64,000 nt of DNA from Blasia pusilla (lineage: Eukaryota > Marchantiophyta > Marchantiopsida > Blasiales), in NCBI GenBank assembly GCA_050084515.1, contig CM114272.1:36518001-36582000 (forward strand), read 5' to 3'. The position numbers were made by a program, and so were the translations under genes. Shown piece after piece: positions 10,191 through 22,465 of this stretch; the first letter of the stretch is position 1; the number at the start of each line of letters is the position of its first letter. The notes under the pieces were generated by a model. That model had not been told where the DNA came from. It worked only from the letters and a program-made list of their open reading frames with translations, and did not search any database.

Positions 10191-12633
10191 CTTTCCCCAG
10201 CCGATTCTCACCGCGGCGTCCTTCACCGTCTCCCTGTTCAACAAAATGGCCAGGTAAGCCATGCGCCAACTTTGACGATCTTGTGTTCCGATAGATGTAT
10301 ACGCTACTGTGTGCATGGTGACGTGACTCACTAGTGTACGAGGGTGATTTGCACAGAAGTCGAGCTTTCCACAACTATGGTCTGGCCGGACTCACGTTCT
10401 GGACTCCCAACATAAATATCTTCCGGATCCGAGATGGTGAAGGGGCCAAGAGACTACCGGGGAAGATCCGTTGCTTACTGCTAGCTATGCCGAGTATTTC
10501 GTGCGAGGCCTGCAGGAGGGAGACTACTATGGAAATTCCATCGCCCGAGGAGCTCAAATTGTCGGCCTGCTGCAAACACTTTGCAGCGTACCATTTGTAG
10601 TAGAGCGATATGGCTTCAAAGCTCAAATTCGAAAAATCCAGAGCTTTCTAAGTGCGGTCAGGTCGTACACGTTCAAATCGGCTCCTTTTCGCATCTGCTT
10701 ACGGGACGCTAGAGTAGATGCTAACGTCTGGAGGTGGAAGAGCGGGGGAGCCTTCGTTCGCACCATATTATGCTGTTATCCCAGCGTTGTCAAGTATTCA
10801 GCCTAGTACGCTTCCTCAGTTTTTCAACTTCGGCCGAACTCAATTTATGTATTTCGCAGGTGACCTGTACGACACGGTCAACCCTCCTTTCCAAGGCTGC
10901 ACCGAAGGCGGAAGGGCGAGCGGACTCATGTGCTCCTACAATGAAATCAACGTAGTCCCCACCTGCGCAGATTCCGACCTTCTCGCCAATACAGCCAGAG
11001 GCCTCTGGAAATTCGACGGGTACGATGGAAGTCGCTCCGTCCCCGGCTCTGGACTGATGTGTTGGCTCTAGTATTGATATTATTAATTAGATCTCGAAGC
11101 AACCGCAAGAAGTAGCAAATTTCGTTTCTTCGATCAATGCGTGTACTCTTGAGTACTGGGAGGATCCGCCGATGAGTACTGTGTAGTGTAGTGTAGTCAC
11201 ATGTCAGCTTTGTATATGAACTCCTGAGCGCGTCTCCAGCACGAGACGTGCCTTGATTTCTACCGTCTGTATTATCACGTGGAGTAGCTGAAAGAATAGA
11301 ATGCGGTCACGGTTTGAAAGGTTTTCGACCCGGATGGTTTGCTGTTCAGATACATAGTATCTGATTGCGATGCAGTGGAAGTCATTTACGCGAACACCAA
11401 GTACGCAACGGATCCTATCCGCGCAACGGCAGATGTGTTGAAAGCAGGTAAGGAGCGCACTACATTCATCTCTCGAACCATCTCTCAATTTCGATGAATG
11501 GATGCCTCGCGTGGCAGGCACCCTCTGCGCAGTTTCACTGGAAATGGCCAGTGCAGCTCGTGTTGTGTACGCAGGAATGGATTTGAACTGTGGAAATACG
11601 CTGCTGAACTACACTGCATCCGCCATCTCCAAGAATCTTGTGCAATTGGAGCAAATTGATACCGCCTTGCGTCACTCACTGTCTATCCAATTTCTTCTGG
11701 GGCTCTTCGACGGCAACCCTTCGAAACAGTTGTGGGGAGACCTCACCGAAAGCGACGTATGCTCGGATGAACACGAGAAACTGGCTCTGGAAGCAGCTGC
11801 CCAAGGCATCGTGCTCCTCAAAAACAGTCACGATGTCCTTCCACTCGCCCAGTCGGAACACGGGAACGTGGCCGTCATTGGGCCCAACGCCAACGACAGC
11901 GTCCATACAATGCTCGGAAATTATGCAGGTAGGCACTCTGCTCAATTCCTCCTGCAGCTGACGCAGAGTTCATTCGCACGTTTCCTCAAAATTCATCCGC
12001 GTGCCTCGCTGATCTGACGCTCTGCAACGGTTTATCGATGCAGGAAGCTCGACAATATGTCACGCGCCGGCCCAAGGCTTGGCGAAATTTGCCCAGACTG
12101 TCCAATATGTGGACGGGTGTGCTAACACGTCCTGCGAGCATGCCGATCTTGGCACTGCAGCGCACGCTGCAGCACAAGCGGATGCTGTGATTCTTGTCGT
12201 GGGCCTAGGGCAGGATCAAGAACAAGAGGCGTTGGACAGGACCTGTTTACTGCTGCCCGGGAAGCAGCTGACTTGATCGATGCCGTGGTCCAAGCAGCCA
12301 AGGGCTATGACAAACAGCCACTGGCGGGAGGGCACAGACATCGAGCGAGCTTCTCTATGCTAGCCCACCAAACGCTGGGATGGGCTGCCACTTTGTGCGG
12401 GTGGATGTGGCAGGCAACAATGTCGTCTCAGTCAAGTTTCTTGTTCAGCCTTGCCGACATCTCACGACTGTGGACAGGCAGGGAATGAAGGTTTTGCACG
12501 TCGGCACACATACTCTTTCTATTTCCAGAGGTCCACTGTTGGAGAGTCCGTTGGAAGTGTTGACAGTAGACCAGAGGTGCTCGTCGTATCTACGGGGTGC
12601 AGATCTACTGGAGGTGCTCATAGTATGGCTCAA

Positions 12634-13365
12634 TTAGATCTGGAGATTTTCTTGGTTTAGATTTGATTTGATTTGATTAGCTTAGCCTTGCCTCGGCATC
12701 CATCCGTCCGAGAACTGTAGAGTTCAAGCTTCTAGGCTTGGACTATCCATGGAAGCGATTAGCTTTGGATGATGAAGCGGAATGTACATGCGTTGTGTGG
12801 ATTTAAGGATTGCTCGTTTCGAAACGATACCACAAGTCGCTGTCACGATTTATCTACGAATAAATCGAGCGGATTGTTCTGGAGTTATTTGCTTCATGTC
12901 CTTTTCATACAGATGAATTTGTGGACCGCCTTCCAAGAGGTCGATGAGTTTGTGAAACGTAACGGACACCTGCAAGCATTCCTTCCAGCGGAATGGAGGC
13001 CTTGAAGCGCAAGGCAGCGCAAGCTCCAGTTTTAGAGCAGGCACCGGGTGAGAAAATGAGAGAGAAGCCACACATGGCACGAAGAATGCCGTCAAGAACA
13101 ACGAATCGGGAGCTACATTAAACTCTTAATTTTGACGCTTCTCAGAAACTTGACAGATCCAGCTGTTTCCTTTCGAGAATGATCCTGCGGTCCAACCGCC
13201 TTTATGGCTGGATATATCAACATGAGGAGACAAGAGAGCTATCCTGGAAAGCAACAAAATGTCGAGGGTAAGTGCACTACCCGACAACTCACACTTTTTC
13301 CCAGTCGCTTAGCGACTTTCCTTTCGCCAGTTTTCTGTCGAGGCTATTGTCCTCTGCTCCTATCG
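12634..13365. other. 3' flank of GH3 copy B, no gene seen
   Basis: Homologous to 4660-5395. Frames on either strand are short and not shared between the copies. Confidence 0.5.
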
Positions 13366-13960
13366 TTAATCATGAGATTCAGAAAAGGCCCGACTTTCGC
13401 TGTGCTTGTAACTCATGCAAGTCCAACAAGTCCCTTCTCGTAGCGATGTGTTACCAGGGTAAAGTGAGTTGGAGTTCGTCCTCGAGTAGCTCACATTTGA
13501 AGCTCGATTCTGTTTACACTGTCTGGGTAATCTAGTCCCCAAGTTCATTCCCATGGTATTTGGAATCCGAACAACTCCGTCATCCGGTCCCTGAAATCTA
13601 ACCGGTCTCACACAAAGTCGGACATTGACGGCTAGGATCGACACCCGCTGTGCCTTCTTTTCTGATTGTCACCGTTGAAACACTCTGACACAGACTCAGT
13701 GCTCAGGCTTTCCACAAGTTTTTTGACATGCACCGAGCAGATTCCAAGGGGAAAATAGGTCCGACGAACTTCATTGATATCGGTGAATCGATTGGAAACT
13801 CACGGTACGGATAATTGATACACAGTGATCTCCCCCACTTCTGAATGAATCTCAATGAAACTCAGTTTGGTTCCTTCCAGCTCTTGTGTAATAGGCACAG
13901 ACGGTGATACCTTTTTTTATGAAAGCAGATGCCTTGAATAAATGGAATCACACTTCCCGG
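13366..13960 (-). pseudogene. Unrecognised coding-like relic, right copy
   Basis: Duplicate of 5396-6000. The frame 13366-13644 reads RFQGPDDGVVRIPNTMG, NLGTRLPRQC and SLYPGNTSLREG. Further upstream on the minus strand a different frame is open where the left copy is broken: VPITQELEGTKLSFIEIHSE, then after one stop VSNRFTDINEVRRTYFPLG and CSVHVKKLVESLSTES. Using both copies, a longer ancestral frame is suggested, but each copy has its own stops and indels. The family is not recognised. Confidence 0.35.
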
Positions 13961-13967
13961 TTTACCA

Positions 13968-15015
13968 CCGCCTCGTTATTTTCTTGCCGAAAGATTGCTC
14001 ACTTCCTCCCAGATCTACTTGGTCAGGACACCGGCACACAGGAGTCGGTTTGTGAAAATCTGCTTGTCAGAGCGAGATTGACAAAGCTCGCAAGATCAGT
14101 TCTTCATTTTGGATTATATAAGAACGATTTCTTGGTACACATGGGAGGGACGGTTGCAAAAGTCAAGCAGGACGGGTAAGACAAGGAAAGACAGATTGGA
14201 ATGTCTCAAAGTTGAGAGAAGTCGTTGTAGGAGCTTTTTGCCACGGGCTGGACAGAGAATGGCTAGACCACAAGTTATGGAAGACCACAAGTTACCCTCG
14301 CTACAGCAATCTCTGCCACAAGAACAAAGATGAAACTCAAACAGATGCCACACTATGCCTAGTAATGTGGAGGAACTAAATTGAGTGCCTCCTACTCTTG
14401 TGGAGGACAATTATAGGAGAAGTGTCCGCAAACTACCGATGCAAGTTGGAATTGCAACATGATTCTTGGATCACAAAATGTTCGTGAGTGACATGGAAGG
14501 CCTAGACACGGACCCAAGTCCAAATCATCCATGGCTTTCTTGACACCTACTACAAAGTCGTGGACTATAGTTCCACTCTCACCAACTATTTTCCTTGTAC
14601 ACAACCTGCACACACGCAAGTGATCCCCATCGTCTCTCTTCGAAAGCATCAACAACTTTCTTGACATTGTCTATAAAGTATCGACTATAACTCCAATCTC
14701 ACCAATTGTTTCCCTCTTGACAACAAATGCATGTAAGTGATCCTGATGACAATCAAGGAAAATTCTAAAGCAAAACCACACATAAGTTGCCCATTGTCTA
14801 CAAATGCTGCTCACTCATAAGTTAGCTTGTCCATGTATTCATGGAAGAGCTTATTGATGCACTTCAGAGAAGAACAAGGGCCTAAACACGGATTAACCAA
14901 GTCTGAAAATGTTAGAGATCACAGATTCTATCCCTATGAAAGCATCAAACAAGATGATGTTTTGTGCCACAAGTACAAAACAAATGCCAAATCTCATCAA
15001 AATGACTACCACGGC
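13968..15015. other. Block of about 1 kb present only in the right duplicate
   Basis: Replaces about 125 bp of the left copy. At 14515-14740 it contains two loosely related halves (CTTTCTTGACA..CTATAAAG..GACTATA..TCTCACCAA), a weak tandem repeat. No clear terminal repeats or target-site duplication were found, so an insertion cannot be told from a deletion in the left copy. Confidence 0.45.
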
Positions 15016-15249
15016 TCAATCTTCATCTCACGCTGGTCATTATGAGATTGTATGTAAGGAATTCTCCTTAATGAATTGAGGGAGGACGTTCCACACCGCA
15101 CCAAAATTCCCTTCCCCTTCGATCTTCAACTACCATTATCATCTGCAACTTTCAGCCCACAATTCCCAGTTCACATTCTCGTATCCGGTTGACATCCTCG
15201 GATCCGCGTCGATCTTTCTCCTCAACTCTGGAACCTCGGCATGTCTGGG

Positions 15250-16435
15250 TAGTTTGCGTGTCGCTACGCAAGGTTATGTGCATGGAGGAGTCGATCATGA
15301 AGGATCGCAACACTTTGGTGGTGCATCAAAACTAGTTGACAATCCTAACCTACCACGCCTAACTTATGATCCTAATCTACCTACCTAACTTGTGAACATA
15401 TTGCGTATGTGATGGGAAATCTTCCACAATTGCAAGAAAGTGGATTTATACCTCTCTATAGGTTTATGGTTAGCCCTACATTTCTTTCCAAGTACAACAA
15501 GCATCTATATTAATATTTTATCGTCAACAAGGTCTCATCATCATACACATTCAACACACATATGTCCTTTAGGCTCGGCTTGCTTAGAGACAAGTCTTAT
15601 GACACCAATTTTGGCATTCTTGCTGAATTCTTGGAATATATTATGACTTTCTTAAAGTCATGTTTACAAGTAAAATAAGGATTTCAAAAAAATTTATTTA
15701 AATCAAGTTCTTTTGCAATCATTGCAAGTCTCTTGTAGTCGCCAAATAAATAGTATGATCTTCAAATTAAAATGTTCAAAATATTGTTGACAATGTTTAT
15801 TTTGCTCGTTTCTTTGGACATCTCGGGAGAGCGAAGGTTAGCGTGTGATGTGGTTGAAGTCGTCGTAGACTCATCAGAGCAATGTTTGCAACATAAACTG
15901 AATAATTTTACGACTTCACTATAAAGGAGGCGGCGAACGATTGAATGCAGACTATGCCAAGGTTTGTGCGTTGGTCAGCCAAATCAGAGCTTAAGACCCA
16001 ATTACAAAGCATTCTCAAGTAGATAAAAATAAAAATTGATCCGATGGACCCTCCGCCCCAACCCCATTTCCCCCCATCCACAAAGAATATGTAAAGTCCT
16101 CCTAGCGATAGACCTACTATTGTTTGTTGAAGGAGCTATTTGGGCTTTGGAAGACATCCTACAAACATTTCTAAGGCATTTAGAACCATAGTTCCAATGG
16201 AAGGTTATTGAAGGGCGTTTGGAGCTCTAATTCCAAATCAGCTCGAAGAATTTGGTTTCTACCGCTCGAGATACCCGTAGTAGACAGATGAATGTGCTCG
16301 TTTGGCCCCACGTAGCTCCCACGGTGCAAAATCGGATCTCAACTTCCAATTCAAAAGCATTCGAACGCTAGTTCCAAATAAGCTCTTGAGCCCCGGCCCC
16401 TATCTTGAATAAGGTTGCACAAAACAAAGTCCTGT
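15250..16435. other. No gene seen
   Basis: Mixed AT-rich sequence without a recognisable frame. A stretch at 16180-16400 (GAGCTCTAATTCCAAATCAGCTC and similar) resembles the degenerate repeat vocabulary of the arrays elsewhere in the window. Confidence 0.4.
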
Positions 16436-16439
16436 CCCG

Positions 16440-17200
16440 AGGACATATCCATGTCCATGCGGGCCCAAGAACCGAGAGCCCACACCCGAACCCGCCCGCC
16501 CGGGCTGGCAGGGCGAGCTTGGTGCGGCCTTGATTGGTCCGCTATATCGAGATTTGGTCGGGCATACCACCTTTCGTCCGCGGACTAATTTTTGGTCTAG
16601 TAGACTAAATTTTTGGGACCTTAAGCCCTAGAGCCCGCCCGGCCGCCCTTGTCCACGCTTTGTCCGCTTCGAGCTGTGAGTTGTCCAACTAGAGCCTACA
16701 CCTACACCCCCCTGCCACGTCGCTTGAGCTCACACCCCGTCAAAGCCCGCGCCAATCAGCTTTGAGCCTGCACACTACCACCTGAGCCCATACTTGCTCG
16801 TCCTAGCACGTGCCCAATCAGCCTTGAGCCTCGCCCCGCCTAGCCTCGGTTGCCCTAGCCTTAGTCGCCCATCTCAAGCCCATACTAGTCCGCCCGAGCC
16901 CACGCTGCTTGCATGAAGTCCGCCCTAGCCGCACTCAATCGGGGCCGAAGCCGCGTCTACCCGCCTCGGCGCGCACCTACCGCTTGAGCTGCGCTTGCCT
17001 TGAGCCGATGCTGCGCTGCTTTGAGCTCGCACCACCGCTTGGAACTCACGCCCAACCATCTCGAGCCCGCCGCTTGCCGCTGGAGCCCCCACCTACTTGC
17101 CCCGTGGGCCATGCAATGGGTGCGGGCTCTGTGAGCCAGAGTTTAGGTGGCGGGATGGGGTGCGGGCCAGCCATGTCCGTCCCATGCAGGGACTTGTCCG
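16440..17200. repeat. GC-rich low-complexity block
   Basis: Very high C+G compared with both sides, made of recurring AGCCC, GCCCGC, CTTGAGC and CCAATCAGC words (for example GCCAATCAGCTTTGAGCC and CCCAATCAGCCTTGAGCC). The frames it opens (16909-17253 plus, 17143-17352 minus) are Pro/Arg/Ser-rich products of composition, not of a recognised gene. Confidence 0.55.
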
Positions 17201-17379
17201 TTTCGTGCAACCTTGATCTTGAAAGAATATCGAACGCGTCCTCTTGGCAATAGACCGGCTATTGCCATCGAAAAGCTCTCACGGGCTTTGCGTGTATTAT
17301 CACCAATTAAAGGGCATTCAGAATTATAGTTCCAATCGAAGGTATATTCCACTTACACAACACCTTCTCGACCGGAAAT

Positions 17380-17750
17380 GGATCTTAGGTTCCAATTGGA
17401 CTCAGACTAAGTATGGCTCCAAATGATGTTCAACGGGTATGGAAATTAGGAGCACAATCAGAACTTAAGTTCGGATTCTAAATTTATTTCTGACCTATTG
17501 GGATCTCAGGAGCCAATTCAAGGCCTTCGGTACTCGGTTCCAAAACGAGGATGGGGATTTCCCTTTACTTAGGACAATTTCTACGGTTGGAACTGGATCT
17601 TAGAATCCAATAGGACTTAGACTAAGTATGGCTCCAAATGACGTTTAGCGGGCATGGTAGTTAGGGACACAATAAAAACTTAGTTTCAGATTCTACATTT
17701 TTCTGACCTATTGGGATCTTAGGATCCAATTCAAGGCCACTCAAAACTAC
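17380..17750. repeat. Two diverged tandem copies of a unit of about 215 bp
   Basis: The block from GGATCTTAGGTTCCAATTGG at 17380 recurs as GGATCTTAGAATCCAATAGG at 17595. Shared segments include GACTAAGTATGGCTCCAAATGA and GACCTATTGGGATCT. Related GATCTTAAGATCC phrases also occur at 38860-39110. Confidence 0.75.
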
Positions 17751-17759
17751 CATTCCAAT

Positions 17760-18430
17760 CGATCCAGAGGATGGCAACTTTGAGAGTGCAAGCACTACAA
17801 GAAGAAATTATACACACATGTCACATAACAAGTCCATTGCACAATCACGAAATGACAATAAATATGCTCATTGGATATATCAGATTGGGAACTCAAATTC
17901 CAATTAGGGATGATTAATAAAATTCCCCGATAATCACATGGCTTTATAATCTTTAACTCTCACTTTCTACCATATGTTATAGTTCCTAATCTTTAGCTTC
18001 CATTCTCGGCAATATGTTACAATTCCCACAATACATATCTACAAATATCTACCAAAGAATTTACAATTGTACACAATATATTTCCAATCGGAGGAGAGTC
18101 TGATCCGGTGCTATATCTATGACATCGACTGGCTCAAACTTGGGCAACATACTTCCTTAATCCATCCTATTCAATATGTTACATTTCACGTTCTACTTGC
18201 AAATGTATCCAATGGCATCAATATATAGTATAATTCCAGATACCTATTACCTCTATGAGATCTCTTCTTGCTCAATTGCAAGAGGATCTCATCTCAGAGC
18301 AAGATCGGTAATCCCCTTTGGCTCAACCTACGCATATACTTATGGAACCTATCGACGAACTCACTCCAACTAAACCTTCCCTCTCTCGGAGTCAGAAGAA
18401 TCCTCGTGAGATTAATTTGGAGATATTCCC
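17760..18430. other. No gene seen
   Basis: AT-rich sequence. Both strands carry only short frames. The approach to 18430 on the minus strand may still belong to the downstream end of the decayed gene that follows. Confidence 0.4.
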
Positions 18431-18553
18431 TTAAAGCCATGTACAAAAATTGAAACTTATCATTATTCTTCTTCTAATACTCCTCGTCCAAACTGCGCAA
18501 GTCCACATCCTAGTCCTTAGCCTTTGTGATGATGAAATTGAACAAATGTTGCT

Positions 18554-18973
18554 TCACTTCATGTAGGCCGTACTCGTCAAGGAAAAAACGAGAAACTTCT
18601 TGCCATGTCTCCAACAAGAAATATTCCTATGGCAGTTGGAGATCATTCCCTTTGATGGAATATTCAAATACGTCATCCACCAAAACAGTCGCCTAGAGTC
18701 GAAGAAGATTTGGTATGTCTTATTACATTCCCCGTCGAGACGACGACTGAGGGTATCTACAATGGTGATCGACTTGGCTAAAAACCTTATTATAAAGTGA
18801 TGTGCATGCAGGGTGACAAAAAACACCTTGTTGGTTTCCTCGTACTGTACCACTTCATTCCACACAGTATCCATGCTCTCATCTACCATGGCACCATAAG
18901 GGAAAACTTCATAAATGAAAGGGAGGGAAACATAACCCACATAGCTCACGCTCGTGTTGATATAGACATCCAA
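18554..18973 (-). pseudogene. Possible Ulp1-like protease fragment
   Basis: The 139-codon frame contains NKVFFVTLHAHHFIIRFLAK followed by SITIVDTLSRRLD. In C48 (Ulp1) proteases, a HW/HF histidine followed about 15 residues later by a D-S/T-L aspartate is the catalytic pair. Here the spacing from His to VDTL is plausible. The downstream Gln and the DCG cysteine motif are not found. The next frame downstream (FLLETWQEVSRFFLDEYGLH) is also protein-like. The assignment is tentative; it may be another decayed transposon domain. Confidence 0.3.
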
Positions 18974-20166
18974 TGAAGGTCCATAACTCTGCCTCCACCC
19001 TATTATAGCTTCCAGGTCTAAGAAGCCGCTTTTATTGACAACGGACTTGAAAACAAACTAATTCTCCCACTTCGTATATAAGCCAGCTCCCAACTTCACA
19101 ATGGTGTCGAGAACTCTAACCGGGAGTTGTTTCTCCGTTGGATACTCCAAACACCACTTGGCAACAAGGAAGGCATTGATACTACATGCTGGTCGGGGAG
19201 CTTCCACTGAACTCTGATCCACAGTGCCGAAGAAGACTCTTACGGCTATCTCCACTCTCAGACTTTCCTTACATATTGTCCAAGTCGAATGTCCACATAT
19301 ATTTTGGAATAAGACTGAGGCCTTTAGCTTTTCCTCAATTGCATGGAGAAGATGTTTACTATTACTGCCAATACAATGTGGCTTTGGAAAACCAATCTAC
19401 CTAGTACTAATAAAATGATTAACATTCATCGCATCTAGGAAACTCCCTTTCATTATCAAAAGGTAAGAGAGAAGAGTACCGGCCTCACAATGATTTCTTT
19501 CGTCTCCGCATCTTGTAAGTATATTAAATATCGGAAAGGTTGTAACGCTATCTAGATCATTCAAACGGAGGGAATTGATCCCAATGTCCACCAAGACTGT
19601 ATTCTTTGGGCAGGAGAAGTTTTTGAACTCTCTAACAGAGTAAAAGAATTATAGATCTTTCACATACTTTGCTTTTTTCCCCTTTCAAATAGAGCAGTCC
19701 CACACTGACCAAAAAAAATTGGCTTTCTTGACGAAAGAATCAGACTAATACCTCAAATCTACTAGCCTCTCAAGCATTTCAAGTGCATCTTCCCTACTCA
19801 TCGTCGTCCCAATCCCATAATGATATTCTCTCTCTATCATGTCAATTAGTAGCTTTGATGTGAGGGAGGAAAAATATAACCCATCTCCGACATGAAGGCA
19901 TTGTTTCCCCTAAGACCGAGGGGATACGGTTTGCTACCCTTTGTCCATAATTCATAAAAGAATTCCATCAATTTCAAGGATAAGAAGATGCCTAAGAGAT
20001 TTCACCTATCAACCAATCAAGGCAAGATATTAAGCCTCTCAAAGAGGGAATTAGAAATTAAGTTCCATAAGAAATATTCATTCATTAAACTATCAAAGTG
20101 CAAGTGCTTACCTTGTAGCTTGATGATCGAGTGCAACATTTTGACTTGCAATAAGCTCCTTTGGTT

Positions 20167-22090
20167 CAAAGTAGCGTCGGTACTCACCAGAAGCACTGAA
20201 ATATTTCATTATTTCATTAAACAATCTCAATTTCCAAATGAAAAATTAGTTAAGACCGGTTCCACGATGGGTAGTAGGTATTCACATTATCTTCCTAGCG
20301 TAAGAGGAAAAATTGCACTATCGGATGAACTCCCCACGGAGTTGGGAAGTGGCGTTGGATATCTTTGAGCCGTAGAAGTTAGAGATAGTTTATCAACACT
20401 ATTAATAGAAAACTATCTTTTGATGATGATGCCTTCTATTTTGGCACATTTACAAAATGCTCTATACTATCGTGGTGGTTCTCATTTCCAACCATGTCAA
20501 AAAATAAAATCTATTTTTGGTTGTCTAAATCCAGCCAACCTCTACAAGACTCGTCAAAATACTTCAATATTTTGAATGGAGCCACTCGACCTCCACGCTG
20601 TGTTATTTGCACATCCCAAAGTGAACACGAACCGTGGGAAGATTACTCTTTTGTAAGTGCTCCAAGATTGCAGAAATCCATTTTGGCCGACTATCGTCAT
20701 TCTTACAAGTCCACATGCCCAAACCAAAGTTCTCACAGGTTGCATGGAGAAATTCTACACACCCTAGTTTGATGCTAATACTTTTCAAGCTGCCAATATT
20801 CCGATAAGCAGGGCATAAAAGCGAGACCTCATGCGGTTCAAAAAGAAGTATGATTTTACCAGATCTGGGCCAAGTATGCATCTGAGATTTCTTTTATCAG
20901 AACTCAAGGAAAAAAAACTTACAAATATGATGCAAGGTTGTAGAAGAAAATGAAACACAACACGCAAGGGCATAGTCTTTTCATTTCAACTCTCGGAATG
21001 ATAGCATTACAATAACTTCTGCACCTCTTATGTGCAAGAGGGATGCAAGGGCAAAACCCTTACACTTCATAATACAATTTTAAGAAGGTAGTTAGAGGGG
21101 AATGAATTGGAACTTCAGTTTTGATTAAGATGCTTCTAGAAAATGAATATCACCTCAAACTCCCCCAGGTGCTAAAATACAAAGATTTAATTTCCGCACT
21201 CATTTCTCTAATGGTTTTGAGGGAGGTTTTATCCTCCATGGTCAAATTTATGGACCACCATCCGCTAGTAATCTCAACTCTCTTTTGACATAATCAAAGT
21301 CTGTATAAAATCCTTGATAGTATAGATGATATCAATTGAGTCTTACCAAGGAAGAGGTCTCCCGGTCGATGTTGGTCGCATTACTAGGATATTTGGAGAT
21401 GTTTCATGTGTTGGGGATGGGTTTTTTGCTTCTTCTTTTTTTTTCCAAAATTCACAGCTAAAATTTTCGGAGATGCGCTCGAACTGTTAGAGTCTCCACT
21501 TGTCTTTTGTTCTATATGGGATCTATTTCGTGTTTTTTTTCACCGGTTCCCGGTCAAGGTTCCTAGTCCTAGTTCCCAAAGAAGCCTCCGGCGCGTTGGC
21601 TCTTCGTATCCTGGAGACATCAACGTTCATTCTCCCTTCATTTTGTGGCCTATTAACTTTCTTCGGCGATGTTTTTCTCACTTGAGCCGCATGCTGTATA
21701 GACATTGGAGCTCCAAGTGCATCTTGTGACGTATCATTTTTGTGTGCATTTAGATATTTGATTGTTAAATTTCGTGTAGAGTCATCGGAATCTGATGTCA
21801 TGAGGGTAGTGGCTAAATCATTCCCGAGGATAGTATTTACTACTTTTCTAAGTTATGAGTCACCAACCCCTCAAACGTTGACTTACTATGCGCTCCATCA
21901 AATGACTCCTGCATGAAACCACAATATGAGGGCTTCTTTTCTGATTGACAATTAAGTGTGGAGACGCTCACCACAATGAGAACTTAAGATGTGTTAGGAA
22001 TCATTACTTCATTTGCTCACTTGATCTGGAGAAGCCGATAACGTTGGAGTCAGCTTTTCCGTACCCTCTAGTCCCTTGACCCCCTTTTCT
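20167..22090 (-). repeat. Large inverted repeat R1, copy 2
   Basis: Reverse-complement partner of 1-1450. It is about 0.5 kb longer, mainly because of 21411-21808, which copy 1 lacks. In the minus-strand direction the frame reads through that segment without a break (LGNDLATTLMTSDSDDSTRN). Confidence 0.7.
21411..21808. other. 398-bp segment present in R1 copy 2 only
   Basis: Bounded by GTG on both sides (21408-21410 and 21809-21811), while copy 1 has a single joined site (ATGTGGC on the equivalent strand). The minus-strand frame 21801-21523 runs across its right edge, which favours loss from copy 1 by a microhomology deletion rather than a transposon insertion. Confidence 0.6.
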
Positions 22091-22465
22091 CCCTATGGAG
22101 GGCCAAAATGCTAAACATAATGAGAACTTAAGTTGTATATCTGATTTAGTGCTAGAGGAGGCTGCGAAAATATCCGTTTGGAATGATTAATTGGGTTGCT
22201 CACCTGAGTAGGAGAGCTCGATGACGGTGGAGTCTGCTTTCCCGGCCCAAGTAGTCCCTCGCTCTCCTTTTCTCCCTACGTAGTGCCAAAATGCTCGATA
22301 TAATGAGAACTTAAGTTCTACATTAGTGCAAGCAGACGCTAGGAAAATTTCAATTTGATTGGGTCGCTCAACTAAGTAGGAGAGCTCGATAACGTTGGAA
22401 TCTACTTTTCTGTCCCATGTAGTCCCTCCCTCTCCTTTTCTCTCTGTGGAAAGTCAACGTAATAA
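22016..22465. repeat. Tandem repeat, about 2.5 units of 168-183 bp
   Basis: Units start at 22016, 22199 and 22367 with CTCAC/CTCAA..GAG, then GAGAGCTCGAT.ACG.TGGA.TC, GTAGTCCCT and CTCCTTTTCTC. The last unit is partial. It abuts the R1 copy 2 boundary. Confidence 0.75.

Larger units (their letters stand above)
9861..12633 (+). pseudogene. Beta-D-xylosidase (GH3) pseudogene, copy B, 5' part joined to the 3' end
   Basis: The ATG at 9861 opens a signal peptide (RILVSVLLVLCHAVFG), then FCNKALPILDRVEDLL and RLSRLGV. Exons, each with GT/AG borders except as noted, are 9861-10253 (YEWWNEALHRVANSPG), 10343 to about 10597 (NYGLAGLTFWTPNINIF, SACCKHFAAYH; donor uncertain), 10860-11019 (GRASGLMCSYNEIN), 11350-11447 (IVSDCDAVEVIY, holding the expected catalytic nucleophile Asp), 11575-11928 (GMDLNCG, GIVLLKN, AVIGPNAN) and 12044 onward (DAVILVVGLGQDQEQEA). 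Lesions are a 13-nt insertion at 10080-10092, in-frame TGA at 10180, single-base losses near 10363 and 10426, TGA at 10438 (GGA expected), another frame change near 10525-10550, and one near 12261. About 200 residues are missing at 12308, where the frame jumps to the C-terminal domain; the original stop is lost too. The apoplastic sugar-hydrolase identity is clear and the gene is dead. Confidence 0.9.
12309..15230. repeat. Segmental duplication, right copy
   Basis: Partner of 4291-6830. It carries the GH3 3' end, its flank and the minus-strand relic, then an extra block of about 1048 bp (13968-15015), then returning similarity from 15017. The internal GATTTGATTTGATTTGATTAG run at 12661 is a short expansion of the GATTTGATTAG found at 4718. 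The junction with the GH3 5' exons sits in CAAACAGCCACTGGCGGG. Confidence 0.85.

Noticed and set aside
12152-12169. 8-nt palindrome CTGCAGCG/CGCTGCAG in GH3 exon 6
   Set aside because: Too short to separate from chance, and it encodes plausible family residues in frame.
16909-17253. 114-codon Pro/Arg-rich frame
   Set aside because: Lies wholly in the low-complexity GC block and reflects its composition.
21411-21808. MITE insertion between GTG duplications
   Set aside because: No terminal inverted repeats, and the minus-strand frame continues through it. A deletion in the other copy is simpler.
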